64,000 nt of DNA from Rivularia sp965226665 (lineage in GTDB: Bacteria > Cyanobacteriota > Cyanobacteriia > Cyanobacteriales > Nostocaceae): assembly GCA_965226665.1 (NCBI GenBank), contig OZ245371.1:3596001-3660000 (forward strand). Reading direction: 5' to 3'. Under the pieces are notes generated by a model. It was not told where the DNA came from and did not search any database. It saw nothing but the letters and a program-made list of their open reading frames with translations. The stretch's first letter is position 1, and the number at the start of each line of letters is the position of its first letter. This document shows positions 17,236-26,827 of this stretch, one piece after another. The position numbers and the translations under genes are program-made.

Positions 17236-17901
17236 TTAAGCTCTACTTTGAAACAAATTCCCTTCATTTCGACGACGATTAATTAAGCCTGGTAATTTTT
17301 TCCCACTACCATGAACCCAACGATTTAGTTCGCTTGGTACGGCTTGATAATCTTGATTATTTAATTTAGCTAATAATGTAGACGATGCAAATTGGGTTTC
17401 TCCAATATTGAATACAAAACTCACAAGGGCATCAAACTGATTTTGATTTAGCGGTACTTTGACTAATTTATTAACTGCTTTTTCTGCTGTAATTACATCT
17501 GATCGTAAAATTTCCATTGCTCTTTCTTTGCTAATTCCATTTTGAAATTCTTCGGGTTCGCTACCATTTATCGGGCCATAATGTACCAAATGTCCTACAC
17601 CAATTGTTGCATGATTAGCTGGGTCATTATATAAATGTAAAATCATTCCTTCGTGTTCGGCGATAAATTTTAAGCCATTATTACCAATTTTTTTATTATC
17701 GGAATTAGCTTGAATATTCGTATTTTCTAGCGGTAAATAAACAATTTGACCAATTTGTAAGCGTCGCGCTTCGTTTTCACTAAAGCATTCTCCTGTATCT
17801 TTAGTTATCTCCTGCCAACGGTTAGCGCTGCCTAGATGAAGTTGTGCGATCGCGCTTAGGGTATCTCCAAATTTTATAGTGTAAGAAGTACGGTTGGTCA
17901 T
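17236..17901 (-). CDS. LysM plus GH24 lysozyme (endolysin-like)
   Basis: A 221-aa muramidase. An N-terminal LysM domain (residues 6-57, YTIKFGDTLSAIAQ ... GQIVYLPLE) should bind peptidoglycan. A T4-lysozyme-type GH24 domain follows (about 75-220) with catalytic Glu84 in AEHEG, Asp93 in YNDP and Thr99 in ATIGVGH. NQFDALVSFVFNIG and INRRRNEGNLF are further family motifs. No signal peptide, as in phage endolysins that depend on a holin, but there is no holin or other phage gene here, so it is best read as a domesticated cell-wall enzyme. The frame is intact and the ATG is well placed. Confidence 0.87.
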   Translation of the reverse strand: MTNRTSYTIKFGDTLSAIAQLHLGSANRWQEITKDTGECFSENEARRLQIGQIVYLPLENTNIQANSDNKKIGNNGLKFIAEHEGMILHLYNDPANHATIGVGHLVHYGPINGSEPEEFQNGISKERAMEILRSDVITAEKAVNKLVKVPLNQNQFDALVSFVFNIGETQFASSTLLAKLNNQDYQAVPSELNRWVHGSGKKLPGLINRRRNEGNLFQSRA

Positions 17902-17952
17902 TTATAAGAGTAGGGAGTAGGGAAAAATAGTTATATATAATTAGATATTACA

Positions 17953-17985
17953 AGAAACCCGGTTTTTTGGAAAAACCGGGTTTCT
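17953..17985. repeat. Perfect 15-bp inverted repeat (AAACCCGGTTTTT type)
   Basis: Arms AGAAACCCGGTTTTT and AAAAACCGGGTTTCT around a 3-nt loop. A half copy lies near 56577. No T-run follows on the minus strand, so a terminator role is unsure. Confidence 0.65.
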
Positions 17986-18128
17986 AAATTGGTTATGAAA
18001 TTTATGCAGTTTTTGTATAAGGATGCACTTAATTTAGCCTACGTAGGTAGGCTTTGTAATATTAGCCCCAGCCTTCTAGGCTGCGGGTGTTTTAACGCAG
18101 CTTTATACAGAATTGGTATTAGAAGTAT

Positions 18129-20360
18129 TTAAACAAAAGCGAAATTATCCGCACTCAAACTATCTGGTTCAATTCCTTTTAAAACGGCTAAATCCGAACC
18201 ATTGACAGCAATCAAAGTATTGTTTTCCTGTTGAGTAATGTTTAAATCCTCAAAACCAATACCCAAAGCAGCTATGCCTAACACATCTTCACCACTCATA
18301 AAGTCGGTAATTGTATTTGCTGCGTCGGGAATTTCAGCCACAGCAATCCAAAATTGATCGGCACCCGCACCACCAGTCATAGTATTTTCACCACCGGAGG
18401 TAGCAAAGAATTTGTCGGCACCTTCACCTGCGATAGCTCTATCTTTTTTACCTAATATCAAAGTATCGTCACCGCTACCAGCGTAAATACGATTTCCACT
18501 ACTGCTAATAGAAGCATCAATCAAATCACCGGAGTCACCTGCAAAAATAATTTGGTTACTACCTTCTACTTCGATAGTTTCGCCGTTAATAGTTCCAAAT
18601 AGAGGTGTAAAAGATTCTTCTGTGGGATTATTAGGTTCCACTGCTGTGACTTCAATTTTTTGTCCTACTTCACCCAAACTATCCTGTAATTGGTCAACAT
18701 AAGTTTCTCCTGCTCTACCAGTATCTATCAATTCTTGAGTTGTTCGCGTGAAAAATGCTACATCTTCATGAGAACCAAAGCCAAGGGGAAGATTAAATTC
18801 GTCGCTCCAATCATCAAAATGGAGGTGTGGTGGTGGAACTTCTCCCAAACTATTTAATGCTGGACGCGACCACAAATTTAAGCCAGTAAATTTATCTTCT
18901 CCTATCGCAGTTTTTTCACCTACGTTAATACCATCGGCTTCAAGAAATGCCCCATCTTGCAAGATTTCTGATGTATTAGTATCGAAAGCAAAATTAAATT
19001 CTGGAAATGTAAGATGGTTATCTTCGTAAGTTTTTAATAGATTACCATTAGGATCGAAGAAAGAAATATCAAAAGACTTTAAATCTTCCTCTCGGACAAT
19101 TCCATCTTCATAAGACTGATTGGAATCGTAACTAAATTGCCCTTCTACACTAAAGCCAGCAATTTGTCCCATCCAATCAAAGTTAAAAGCAGCTAATAAT
19201 GGTTCATATGTGTCTACAACTGCCATTCGGGAAACTCGCCCCGGAAGCTCGAATCCATCAGACACTTCATAGGTATCTAAATCAATTCTTTTTGCACCTT
19301 GATCTGAATAGGTAAAGAAAAAATCGTTGTCAATTTCGCCGATTCGAGAAAAGTGTCTTGCACCTTCGGGTACGGTTAAATCTCCAACGGGAATATATTC
19401 AATATCATTCGTACTCAAATCTAAAACCGCGACATTATCACCTTGCGTTTGAGCTATCCAGGCTTCCCAATCATCGCCATCTTGATAAAATTCAGTTCCA
19501 CTATAGCTAACCCCACCACCAATAGTGACTTCTGCATCAAACTCTGGTTGAGTATGAGTTTCGAGAGTAGTATTCCAAATGCCGATATCGTTTTCTTCTG
19601 CCGCAGCGTTAAGAATCAGAATATATTCATCGTTGGGAGTGTGGGTAATTCTCCCCAACATGGGTACTTTGTCGTAAACAACTTCATTAGTCTTGGTATC
19701 GATAAAAGAAAATCCATTGTTACCAGTAAGCTGGAAAAATGCCAATCCAGTTGCTGGATCGTAACCTTTATCATGAGTGCCGATATCAGGATTGCCACCA
19801 CCAATTTCGATGGGTGGACTAACTTCCCTTGTCTCTAGATTTATCGGGAATACAGCAGGCTCTCGGGTGTTGGTAACGTAAGTATTTTCCCCTAATTGCT
19901 CCGAAACAAGTAACTTACCGTGACCAGTACCAACCGTATTCGCGGCGATAAATTCCGATACTTCTAAAGTGTCTTGGTTAATAACGTTAAACCCGCCATC
20001 ACCATCCACATGCACCCAAAGCTCGTCATCATATTTAAAACTGTGAACCGGGCGATCTCCAACATCTAAAATAGTTTCAACTTCATAGTTTTCCGTATCA
20101 ATTACAACTACCTTATCGGCATTTCTAGCATTAACAAAAATCCGTTTTCCATCATCGCTAACAATGGCATCTCCCCAAGCAGCGCCTTCACCATTTCCAC
20201 CTTCATTTTCTGGTGCAGTAATCGCAGAAAGTTCGGGAAAAGTTAATTCTTTAATAACCGAAAAATCATCTGACTCGCTATCAGCTACTGTAACTCCCCA
20301 AGTATTAGTTTCAGCATCTTGCCAGAAATAATAAACATCACTCGATTGATTTATTTTCAT
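18129..20360 (-). CDS. Beta-propeller exoprotein with RTX-like C-terminus
   Basis: A 743-aa protein in two parts. Residues 1-~380 contain YVTN/YncE-like propeller blades (for example RIFVNARNADKVVVIDTENY, TGLAFFQLTGNNGFSFIDTK). Residues ~600-743 have calcium-type Gly/Asp repeats (FAGDSGDLIDAS, AGSGDDTLILGKK, MTGGAGADQFW) and end with the ITDFMSGEDVLGI domain that closes many cyanobacterial type I secretion cargos. The middle (~400-560) is of unknown fold. There is no Sec signal, so export by a HlyB/HlyD system is likely. Role unknown; adhesion or an extracellular enzyme is possible. The gene is intact. Confidence 0.78.
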   Translation of the reverse strand: MKINQSSDVYYFWQDAETNTWGVTVADSESDDFSVIKELTFPELSAITAPENEGGNGEGAAWGDAIVSDDGKRIFVNARNADKVVVIDTENYEVETILDVGDRPVHSFKYDDELWVHVDGDGGFNVINQDTLEVSEFIAANTVGTGHGKLLVSEQLGENTYVTNTREPAVFPINLETREVSPPIEIGGGNPDIGTHDKGYDPATGLAFFQLTGNNGFSFIDTKTNEVVYDKVPMLGRITHTPNDEYILILNAAAEENDIGIWNTTLETHTQPEFDAEVTIGGGVSYSGTEFYQDGDDWEAWIAQTQGDNVAVLDLSTNDIEYIPVGDLTVPEGARHFSRIGEIDNDFFFTYSDQGAKRIDLDTYEVSDGFELPGRVSRMAVVDTYEPLLAAFNFDWMGQIAGFSVEGQFSYDSNQSYEDGIVREEDLKSFDISFFDPNGNLLKTYEDNHLTFPEFNFAFDTNTSEILQDGAFLEADGINVGEKTAIGEDKFTGLNLWSRPALNSLGEVPPPHLHFDDWSDEFNLPLGFGSHEDVAFFTRTTQELIDTGRAGETYVDQLQDSLGEVGQKIEVTAVEPNNPTEESFTPLFGTINGETIEVEGSNQIIFAGDSGDLIDASISSSGNRIYAGSGDDTLILGKKDRAIAGEGADKFFATSGGENTMTGGAGADQFWIAVAEIPDAANTITDFMSGEDVLGIAALGIGFEDLNITQQENNTLIAVNGSDLAVLKGIEPDSLSADNFAFV

Positions 20361-20734
20361 TTTTCGCTATTTAGAATTTGAGAGTATAGGATTAGTGCTT
20401 AGACAAATTTATGATGCAAACAGCTTTGATAACTGCATATGAAAATGCATCAACTTACCTATATATATTCTTAGCTTACTTTGGATATAAATACGTATAA
20501 AATTCCGAATTTTTTTAATACTTCGTAAAATATTTTTTCAAAAATAATACTAAATAACCAAGCATAGTCATAGCAATTTGAGACGAATTATTGAGGATTT
20601 CAATATCCTTTTAATTCGACGGTTAAGAAATTACCTATGTATATGTAAATATTTTTTATTTAATTATTTGACTTTGATAAAATATCATTCTTAAAAAAGA
20701 ATTACAAAAGACAGGTTGTCATATATTACTCCGC

Positions 20735-20777
20735 ACAAAGCCCCCCTTTTGAAGGGGGGTTGGGGGGATCTAAACGG
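20735..20777. repeat. Family C MITE core fragment
   Basis: Only the C-rich/G-rich arms plus GGGGGGATCTAAACG remain; the terminal TTACGC repeats are missing. Confidence 0.6.
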
Positions 20778-20806
20778 CTCGAATAACTAAAAATATGCAG
20801 CAAAAA

Positions 20807-20848
20807 ATGGAGAAAGCATCTCGATTTAAACGATGGTGTTTTCTCCAT
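20807..20848 (-). terminator. Long hairpin after the beta-helix gene
   Basis: ATGGAGAAA..CATC (20807-20820) pairs with GATG..TTTTCTCCAT (20832-20848). Read on the minus strand a TTTTT-containing sequence follows, 49 nt after the beta-helix stop. Confidence 0.55.
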
Positions 20849-20896
20849 ATTATAAGATTATTACTTTTTGCTATTCATTAAAACGATCGGCAGTAA

Positions 20897-22330
20897 TTAA
20901 GCAAAATTGATAGTGTTGTTGCTGCCTTCATTCACAATATCATCAGCAGTCAAGCCTGTACTGCTAAGTATATCGAAAGTATTGCCAGTACCAGTGATTA
21001 AGATCGCTCCGTTTTCATTACCCTCGAAGCTAGTACCTGCGCCGATTTCGATGCGATTATCATCACCAGCAACTTCTACTCCCCACTCACCGTTATTGTA
21101 AATCTCTGTACCAAATAACCCTACAGTGTTTCCGTTACCAAGAATTTCAATACCATCTTCAGCATTGCGGAAGATTTCAGAGTCATTGATAGTTAAATTG
21201 TTCTGCTCTCCAGTGTAATCAAACGAGAAACCACTAGAACCATTATCAAGCATGAAACTATCTTGAATAGTGATAGTGTTAGCATCACCATCAACTTCAA
21301 AGCCTTGCTCTGCGTTGTCGAAAGTTTCTACATCGTTCCAGGTGACAGTGTTGTTTTCACCAAAGACATCAAATCCATCATCACCGTTGTTACGGAATGC
21401 ACTTTCGATTACTTCGATAGTGTTTTCCGTTCCTCGGAAGTCAACATCAAAACCATCTTCTTTGTTTCCGCCGAAAACGCTTCTATCCTGGATGGTAACT
21501 GTGTTATTACGTCCATCAATCTCGAAACCCTCTTCGCCGTTACCATCAGAGGATACGTTGTTTAAAGTAATAACGTTTTCAGAACCTTCGATATCAAAAC
21601 CATCATCGCCATTATCCCGAAATGTGGTTGCAGTCAAAGTGATTTCATTACCAGTAGCAGTAATATCATCACCAAAGCCGTCTCCCCCATTATTAGAAAA
21701 ATTGCCGTTGGTGCCGGTAATCGTGTTATTACTACCATCAATTTCTACACCATCCTCTTTATTACCAGTTGAAGAGGCTCTATCTAAAGTAAAAGTGTTC
21801 TCGTTACCAAAGATATCTATTCCATCATCTTTGTTGTCAAAGAATGCAGAATCTTGGATATTGAAACTGTTACCTACACCCGTGCGAGGAATTACTAAGC
21901 CGTCGTTATTGCCTTCAAATTCGCTGGTGTCGATGTTAAAGGTGTTGTTTAAACCATCAACACCCAAGCCACCTGCTTCATTAAAGCTTGCTTCTACACG
22001 AAATAAATCGACAGTACTGTTTTCACCAAAAACATCTATACCATCATCACCATTGAGGTTGAAAGAAGATTCGTTCGCTGTTACTGAAGCTTCCTCGACA
22101 GTACCGCGAATCTCAAAGCCATCATCACCATTGCTTGTAGATCCTACCTGTTCAAGCCCCACATTAACGCCATCGAGAACAGCAATACCATCTCCTTCAA
22201 AGTTGCTGAAGGTTTCACTATCTAAATTGGTATCTGAAGTAATTTCTAATCCGTTTCCTTGGATATCATCAACTTCATTAGCTGTATTCATCTCGTTAGT
22301 ATTATTCATGTCATTTGTTGCTGTAGCCAT
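20897..22330 (-). CDS. Right-handed beta-helix repeat protein
   Basis: A 477-aa protein made almost entirely of ~22-residue rungs of the form NNTITIQDSxFxxNxDDGFDI, the pattern of parallel beta-helix (NosD/pectate-lyase-like) proteins. At least 15 rungs are visible, alternating GDDGFDI and EEGFEIDG turns. It is very acidic, has no Sec signal, and starts with an Asn/Thr/Glu-rich MATATNDMNNTNEMN. No catalytic residues stand out, so a surface or adhesion role is more likely than an enzyme. Together with the propeller protein downstream it looks like type I secretion cargo. Its low-complexity composition creates a long open frame on the opposite strand, which is not a gene. Confidence 0.8.
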   Translation of the reverse strand: MATATNDMNNTNEMNTANEVDDIQGNGLEITSDTNLDSETFSNFEGDGIAVLDGVNVGLEQVGSTSNGDDGFEIRGTVEEASVTANESSFNLNGDDGIDVFGENSTVDLFRVEASFNEAGGLGVDGLNNTFNIDTSEFEGNNDGLVIPRTGVGNSFNIQDSAFFDNKDDGIDIFGNENTFTLDRASSTGNKEDGVEIDGSNNTITGTNGNFSNNGGDGFGDDITATGNEITLTATTFRDNGDDGFDIEGSENVITLNNVSSDGNGEEGFEIDGRNNTVTIQDRSVFGGNKEDGFDVDFRGTENTIEVIESAFRNNGDDGFDVFGENNTVTWNDVETFDNAEQGFEVDGDANTITIQDSFMLDNGSSGFSFDYTGEQNNLTINDSEIFRNAEDGIEILGNGNTVGLFGTEIYNNGEWGVEVAGDDNRIEIGAGTSFEGNENGAILITGTGNTFDILSSTGLTADDIVNEGSNNTINFA

Positions 22331-22921
22331 GATTGATTCTTCCCTGGAATTTTTTTAGTTTAAGTAACATAAGCTAAGTCTAAATAATCGCTCCAAAATT
22401 GCAGCAAGTTCTCAGCTACTAATCTCTCGATTCGCCGATATACTTGCTTATAAAAAAGGAAAAATTACAAAGGGAATGTGGATAAATGTAGCCTTTTGTA
22501 CAAAAACCATCTGTAAAAAGTGCTAAATTAACTAATAAGATAAAAGCCTAAGAAGTTATAACCAGCACTAGAACAGATAATTTCAGGCTTCAATTCACAC
22601 AGCCTGTAATTTAAGAATTTTTACTTAGCTCAGTTAATTCAATAGTGACAACTAAAAGTTATCTTTTCTTTATTGGTAATTTAAAACTTAGTTGTCATCA
22701 AGTTAATGGGGACATAACAATAGCTGTAAGATGCTTGCGTATATCTGTGGATATATCTCTTTTGAAATAGAATACACATCAACCTCCGGGAAGTAAGATT
22801 CAAAAGTTAGTTTTTTTAACTTTGTATTAGTTTGATATTTTAGGAAGAATCCCTAGAGAATAAATTCGATCCTGCTTTGCGATAAAGTAATTGTGTGAAG
22901 CGTGCATCGAGGTGAATAAAT
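22331..22921. other. Divergent intergenic region
   Basis: A 591-nt AT-rich region between divergent genes. It holds an inverted repeat (22646-22697) and should hold both promoters. No RNA gene or ORF supported. Confidence 0.55.
22646..22697. promoter_or_regulatory. 10-bp inverted repeat TGACAACTAA / TTAGTTGTCA
   Basis: Perfect 10-bp arms 32 nt apart in the divergent promoter region. The spacing is wide for a single operator, so a looping pair of sites or an RNA stem are alternatives. Confidence 0.35.
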
Positions 22922-23915
22922 ATGAAAGCAGTGTTAATGACAGCACCAGGAAATCCAGAAGTTTTACAACTACGGGAAATTGCAAACCCGCTTCCTCCTC
23001 AAAATACAGAGCTTTTGGTACGTTTAAAAGCTGCTGGAGTTAACCCCATTGATACCAAACTTCGCAAACGCGGTACCTTTTACCCAGATAAAATGCCTGC
23101 AATTTTAGGATGCGATGGTGCGGGTATTGTGGAAGCAATAGGAAATTCGGTAAAACGTTTTCGCGTCGGAGACGAAGTATATTTTTGCAGCGGTGGAATA
23201 GGCGATCGCCAAGGTAATTACGCAGAGTTTCACAACAGTAGAAGAGCGCTTCGTAGCTGCGAAACCGAAATCAATCTCTTTTATAGAAGCTGCTGCCGCA
23301 CCTTTAGTATTGATTACAGCCTGGGAAGCCTTATACGAACGCGGACGTTTAGAACCCGGTGAAAAAGTATTAATTCATGCTGGTGCTGGTGGTGTCGGAC
23401 ACGTTGCAATTCAACTAGCTAAACTCAAAGGTGCTGAAGTTTGCACTACAGTAAGTAATAAAGATAAAGCCGATTTTGTCAAGCATCTGGGGGCTGATTA
23501 TGCAATTAATTATAAACAAAATGATTTTGCAAAAGCCGTTTTAGATTGGACAAACGGAGGTGTAGATTTAGCATTCGATACCGTTGGTGGGGAGACATTT
23601 GAGAAAACATTCGCAGCGACAAGGGTTTACGGTGATATCGTGACACTTCTGCAACCAAGCGATTCAACTAATTGGAAAGTAGCTAGAGGGAGGAATTTGA
23701 GAATTGGCTTGGAATTAATGTTAACGCCGATGTTGCAAGGAATAGTGGAAGCACAAGCGCATCATGGGAAGATATTAGCAGAATGTGCGAAGTGGATGGA
23801 TGAAGGGAAATTGAAAGTTTGCGTTAATCGGACATTTGGGTTGGAAGAAGTAGCGAAAGCTCATCAATTGTTAGAAGCGGGTTCCATGATTGGGAAATTG
23901 GTAATTGGTAATTGA
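22922..23915 (+). CDS. Zn-independent alcohol dehydrogenase / quinone oxidoreductase (frameshifted)
   Basis: Medium-chain dehydrogenase of the NADPH:quinone oxidoreductase type, about 330 aa after repair. The N-terminal GroES-like domain has GVNPIDTKLRKRG and GCDGAGIVEAIG; the Rossmann fold has IHAGAGGVGHVAIQLAKLKG. The Zn-ligand pattern of true alcohol dehydrogenases is absent. One surplus T in TTT at 23228-23230 shifts the frame; without it AEFTTVEERFVAAKP joins the two halves. The product ends GSMIGKLVIGN in DNA that is also GGTAATT repeat, and a mobile repeat starts 13 nt later. Substrate unknown. Probably a sequencing indel rather than a dead gene. Confidence 0.83.
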
Positions 23916-23928
23916 TAATTGGTATTTT

Positions 23929-23997
23929 GTAGGGTGTGTTACGGCGTGTAATTGTTGCGGGGAAACAGATATGTTAGTTAATGCCGTAACGCATCAT
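23929..23997. mobile_element. MITE-like element, family D copy A (type I)
   Basis: About 69 nt, from GTAGGGTGTGTTACGGC to GCCGTAACGCATCAT, so its ends are inverted repeats. The internal part shares GGGAAACAGATATGTTAGTTA with copies B (26632) and C (27446). It lies between the dehydrogenase and the restriction-modification gene. Confidence 0.75.
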
Positions 23998-24085
23998 TTT
24001 AATGAAAGCGAAGTAATTTGGAAATTATAGAATAATTGGTAGTAAATTCGTGGTATAACTTCATATTTGACACTAAATTAACTGT

Positions 24086-26545
24086 ATGACAACGTTTCTT
24101 ACAGATTTTATTGACGTTACTAGAATTCATATATCTTCAAAATTGAATCTAGAGCAGCAGAGTCAATTAGGACAATTCTTAACTCCTGCACCAATTGCTC
24201 GTTTTATGGCAAAACAATTTAGTAATTTGTCTGGTGATGTCAGTCTTTTAGATCCTGGAGCCGGAATTGGAACATTGACTGCTGCTTTTGTAGAAAGACT
24301 TTTAACAAATCCGAGTCAAGTTAACAGTTGTCATATAACAGCTTATGAAATTGAAGCACATTTTATATTACCTTTAAAACAATGTCTTATAGAATGTTGT
24401 GAAGCTTTAGAAAATAAAGGAATTAAAGCAGAATATAAAATATACGAGTCAAGCTTTATTAATAGTTGTTCCGATCAAAATTTGCCGCTTTTTACTACTG
24501 ATAGCAGCTTTACCCATGCGATTTTGAATCCACCATACAAAAAAATTAATCGTAATTCTGTTGAAAAGAAAATACTGTTAGCAAATGGAATTGATACTGT
24601 AAATCTCTATAGCGCATTTGTTTGGCTTACTTTGAAGCAGCTTGTTGAAAAGGGGGAGATAGTAGCAATTACACCTAGAAGCTTTTGTAATGGCGTATAT
24701 TTTCGTCCTTTTCGCAAAGCTTTATTGGAAGAAATGGGATTAGATAAAATTCATATTTTTGATAGCCGATCCACAGTTTTTATAGAAGATAAAGTTTTAC
24801 AAGAAAATATTATTTTCCATGCTAATAAAACAAAAAGTAAGCCTAATTATGTTCAAATAACTAATAATTTTGAAAATAATTTAAATAATTTTGCCGAATT
24901 CAGAAATGTCCCTTATTCTGGAGTAGTAGAACACAATGATTCTGAGAGTTTTATTTATATTATTACAAACTCTCTTGAAGATTCATTGAGAATACAAATG
25001 CGAAGATTTTCATCTACTTTGGATGAAATTGGTTTAGAGGTTTCAACTGGTCGAGTTGTTGATTTTCGACTTAAATCAGCTTTGAGTAATTGCTTGCATG
25101 AGCAAAGTGTTCCGTTACTTTATCCAGAAGTAATGAAGACAGGAAAAGTTTTATTCCCACCTAAAAATCCTCGAAAAGCGATTGCAATTAAACGAAATAA
25201 TGACACCGAAAAATGGTTAGTGCCCAGAGGTTGCTACGTTTTAACAAAGCGTTTTTCTGCTAAGGAAGAAAAGCGTCGTATTGTTGCTGCTGTATGTTCT
25301 CCTTTAGATGCACCATTATTAGGTATAGAGAATCATCTTAACTACTACCATGCCAAAGGTGAAGGAATAAATCCCGAACTTGCACAAGGTTTAGCAGCAT
25401 TTCTTAATTCAACTTTATTTGATAAATATTTTCGGCAGTTTAGCGGACATACACAAGTTAATGCAACAGATTTGCGTAGAATTAAGTACCCCTGCAAAGA
25501 TGATTTAATCAAGTTAGGAAAACAGGTTAGTGATTCTAAATTTGATGATAAGCAACTTGATAATGCTGTACATAAAACTTTATCGATTATGAGCGAAGCA
25601 ATAAATGCAGTTGAAGCTGGTAAAAAAATATATGAAGCGCTTGCAATTCTCAAAGATATTTCTGCTCCAAAAAAGCAACAAAATGAACGTTCTGCACTTT
25701 GCTTGCTAGCATTGGCAGACATTCGTCCTCAAACACCTTGGAATCAAGCAGCAGCACCAAGGCGTGGAATTACAGAAATGATGGATTGGTTTCGTGAATA
25801 TTATGGTAAACAATACGCACCAAATACACGCGAAACAGTTCGACGACAGACGATGCACCAGTTTGTGCAAATGGGAATAGTTATTGAAAATCCAGATCAA
25901 CCAGATAGACCAATCAACAGCCCAAAATGGTGTTATCAACTTCATCAACAGGTGCTTTCACTGCTTAAATCTTATGGCTCACAACAGTGGGAAGAGATGC
26001 GTCAAAATTATGCTGTTTCGATCGCTAATTTATTACAAGATAGGAATCGCAACATACCAATGATTCCTGTAAGCTTACCAGATGGTCAAGCCATTGAGCT
26101 ATCATCAGGTGGACAAAACATTTTAATTAAAGATATTTTAGAAAGCTTCTGTCCTAGATTTACACCTGGAGGTTCGGTTTTTTATGTAGGTGATGCTGGG
26201 GATAAGTTTATAGTTAACGAAACTCAGAAATTTTTAGAAATAGGAATTGATTTAAATCCTCACGGTAAAATGCCAGATGTTGTAGTTTATTACGAGCAGC
26301 AAGATTGGCTTGTATTAATAGAAGCTGTAACAAGTCACGGTCCAGTTAACTTAAAACGTCACAACGAATTGAAGCAGCTTTTTAAGTCTAGTACTAAAGG
26401 ATTAGTTTTCGTAACTGCTTTCCCAAGCCGTAAAGGAATGATTAAATATCTTGCTGAAATTGCTTGGGAAACAGAAGTTTGGGTGGCAGATCAACCCGAA
26501 CATATGATTCATTTCAACGGTGAAAGATTTCTCGGACCTTATTAA
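24086..26545 (+). CDS. Fused BsuBI/PstI-type restriction-modification enzyme
   Basis: Single 819-aa protein with both halves of a type II system. The N-terminal N6-adenine methyltransferase has the SAM motif LLDPGAGIGTL (about 54-64) and catalytic NPPY (148-151). The C-terminal ~290 residues match the BsuBI/PstI endonuclease family, with GDAGDKFIVNE and the active-site region MPDVVVYYEQQDWLVLIEAV (PD...E layout). Characterised family members cut CTGCAG; that specificity is an inference here. In classical PstI and BsuBI systems the two activities are separate genes, so the fusion is noteworthy. The gene is flanked by copies of one MITE in direct orientation, a sign of transfer. It starts with ATG, has no clear ribosome site, and the frame is intact. 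Confidence 0.85.
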   Translation: MTTFLTDFIDVTRIHISSKLNLEQQSQLGQFLTPAPIARFMAKQFSNLSGDVSLLDPGAGIGTLTAAFVERLLTNPSQVNSCHITAYEIEAHFILPLKQCLIECCEALENKGIKAEYKIYESSFINSCSDQNLPLFTTDSSFTHAILNPPYKKINRNSVEKKILLANGIDTVNLYSAFVWLTLKQLVEKGEIVAITPRSFCNGVYFRPFRKALLEEMGLDKIHIFDSRSTVFIEDKVLQENIIFHANKTKSKPNYVQITNNFENNLNNFAEFRNVPYSGVVEHNDSESFIYIITNSLEDSLRIQMRRFSSTLDEIGLEVSTGRVVDFRLKSALSNCLHEQSVPLLYPEVMKTGKVLFPPKNPRKAIAIKRNNDTEKWLVPRGCYVLTKRFSAKEEKRRIVAAVCSPLDAPLLGIENHLNYYHAKGEGINPELAQGLAAFLNSTLFDKYFRQFSGHTQVNATDLRRIKYPCKDDLIKLGKQVSDSKFDDKQLDNAVHKTLSIMSEAINAVEAGKKIYEALAILKDISAPKKQQNERSALCLLALADIRPQTPWNQAAAPRRGITEMMDWFREYYGKQYAPNTRETVRRQTMHQFVQMGIVIENPDQPDRPINSPKWCYQLHQQVLSLLKSYGSQQWEEMRQNYAVSIANLLQDRNRNIPMIPVSLPDGQAIELSSGGQNILIKDILESFCPRFTPGGSVFYVGDAGDKFIVNETQKFLEIGIDLNPHGKMPDVVVYYEQQDWLVLIEAVTSHGPVNLKRHNELKQLFKSSTKGLVFVTAFPSRKGMIKYLAEIAWETEVWVADQPEHMIHFNGERFLGPY

Positions 26546-26631
26546 AAGTACTGTATTTTAAGCTGAAATTGATGTTAAAGCCGATTTGATGATTGGGAAG
26601 TTGGTGATTGTTAATTAGTTCGTAGTATTTT

Positions 26632-26701
26632 GTAGGGTGTGTTACGGCGACGAAATGGTTCTGGGGAAATAAATATATTAGTTAATGCCGTAACGCACCA
26701 T
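26632..26701. mobile_element. MITE-like element, family D copy B (type I)
   Basis: Same ends and core type as copy A, same orientation. The 30 nt starting at 26589 (ATGATTGGGAAGTTGG...) also resemble the dehydrogenase 3' end that precedes copy A. Confidence 0.75.
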
Positions 26702-26827
26702 CTTGGTTTAATGAAGTAATTAGGAATTTGGAACGAATTGATTCATAAATTTTAATTCTTTTAGCTCACCATAGCCAGAGTGAGGGCGATTAAGCGCTAC
26801 AATAGTATTCAAGCGGAGAAATAAAAC

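Larger units (their letters stand above)
20361..20896. other. Intergenic region with MITE fragment and hairpin
   Basis: AT-rich spacer between two minus-strand exoprotein genes. It holds a family C fragment (20735-20777) and a terminator-like hairpin (20807-20848). No gene seen. Confidence 0.6.

Noticed and set aside
17236..17901. Prophage remnant suggested by the endolysin-like lysozyme
   Set aside because: No holin, tail, integrase or att site nearby. LysM-GH24 proteins are also chromosomal in cyanobacteria.
21270..22358. 362-residue open frame antisense to the beta-helix gene
   Set aside because: It mirrors the repeated Asp/Asn/Gly codons of the real gene, reads as Ser/Pro/Lys repeats, and has no ribosome site or homology that I recognise.
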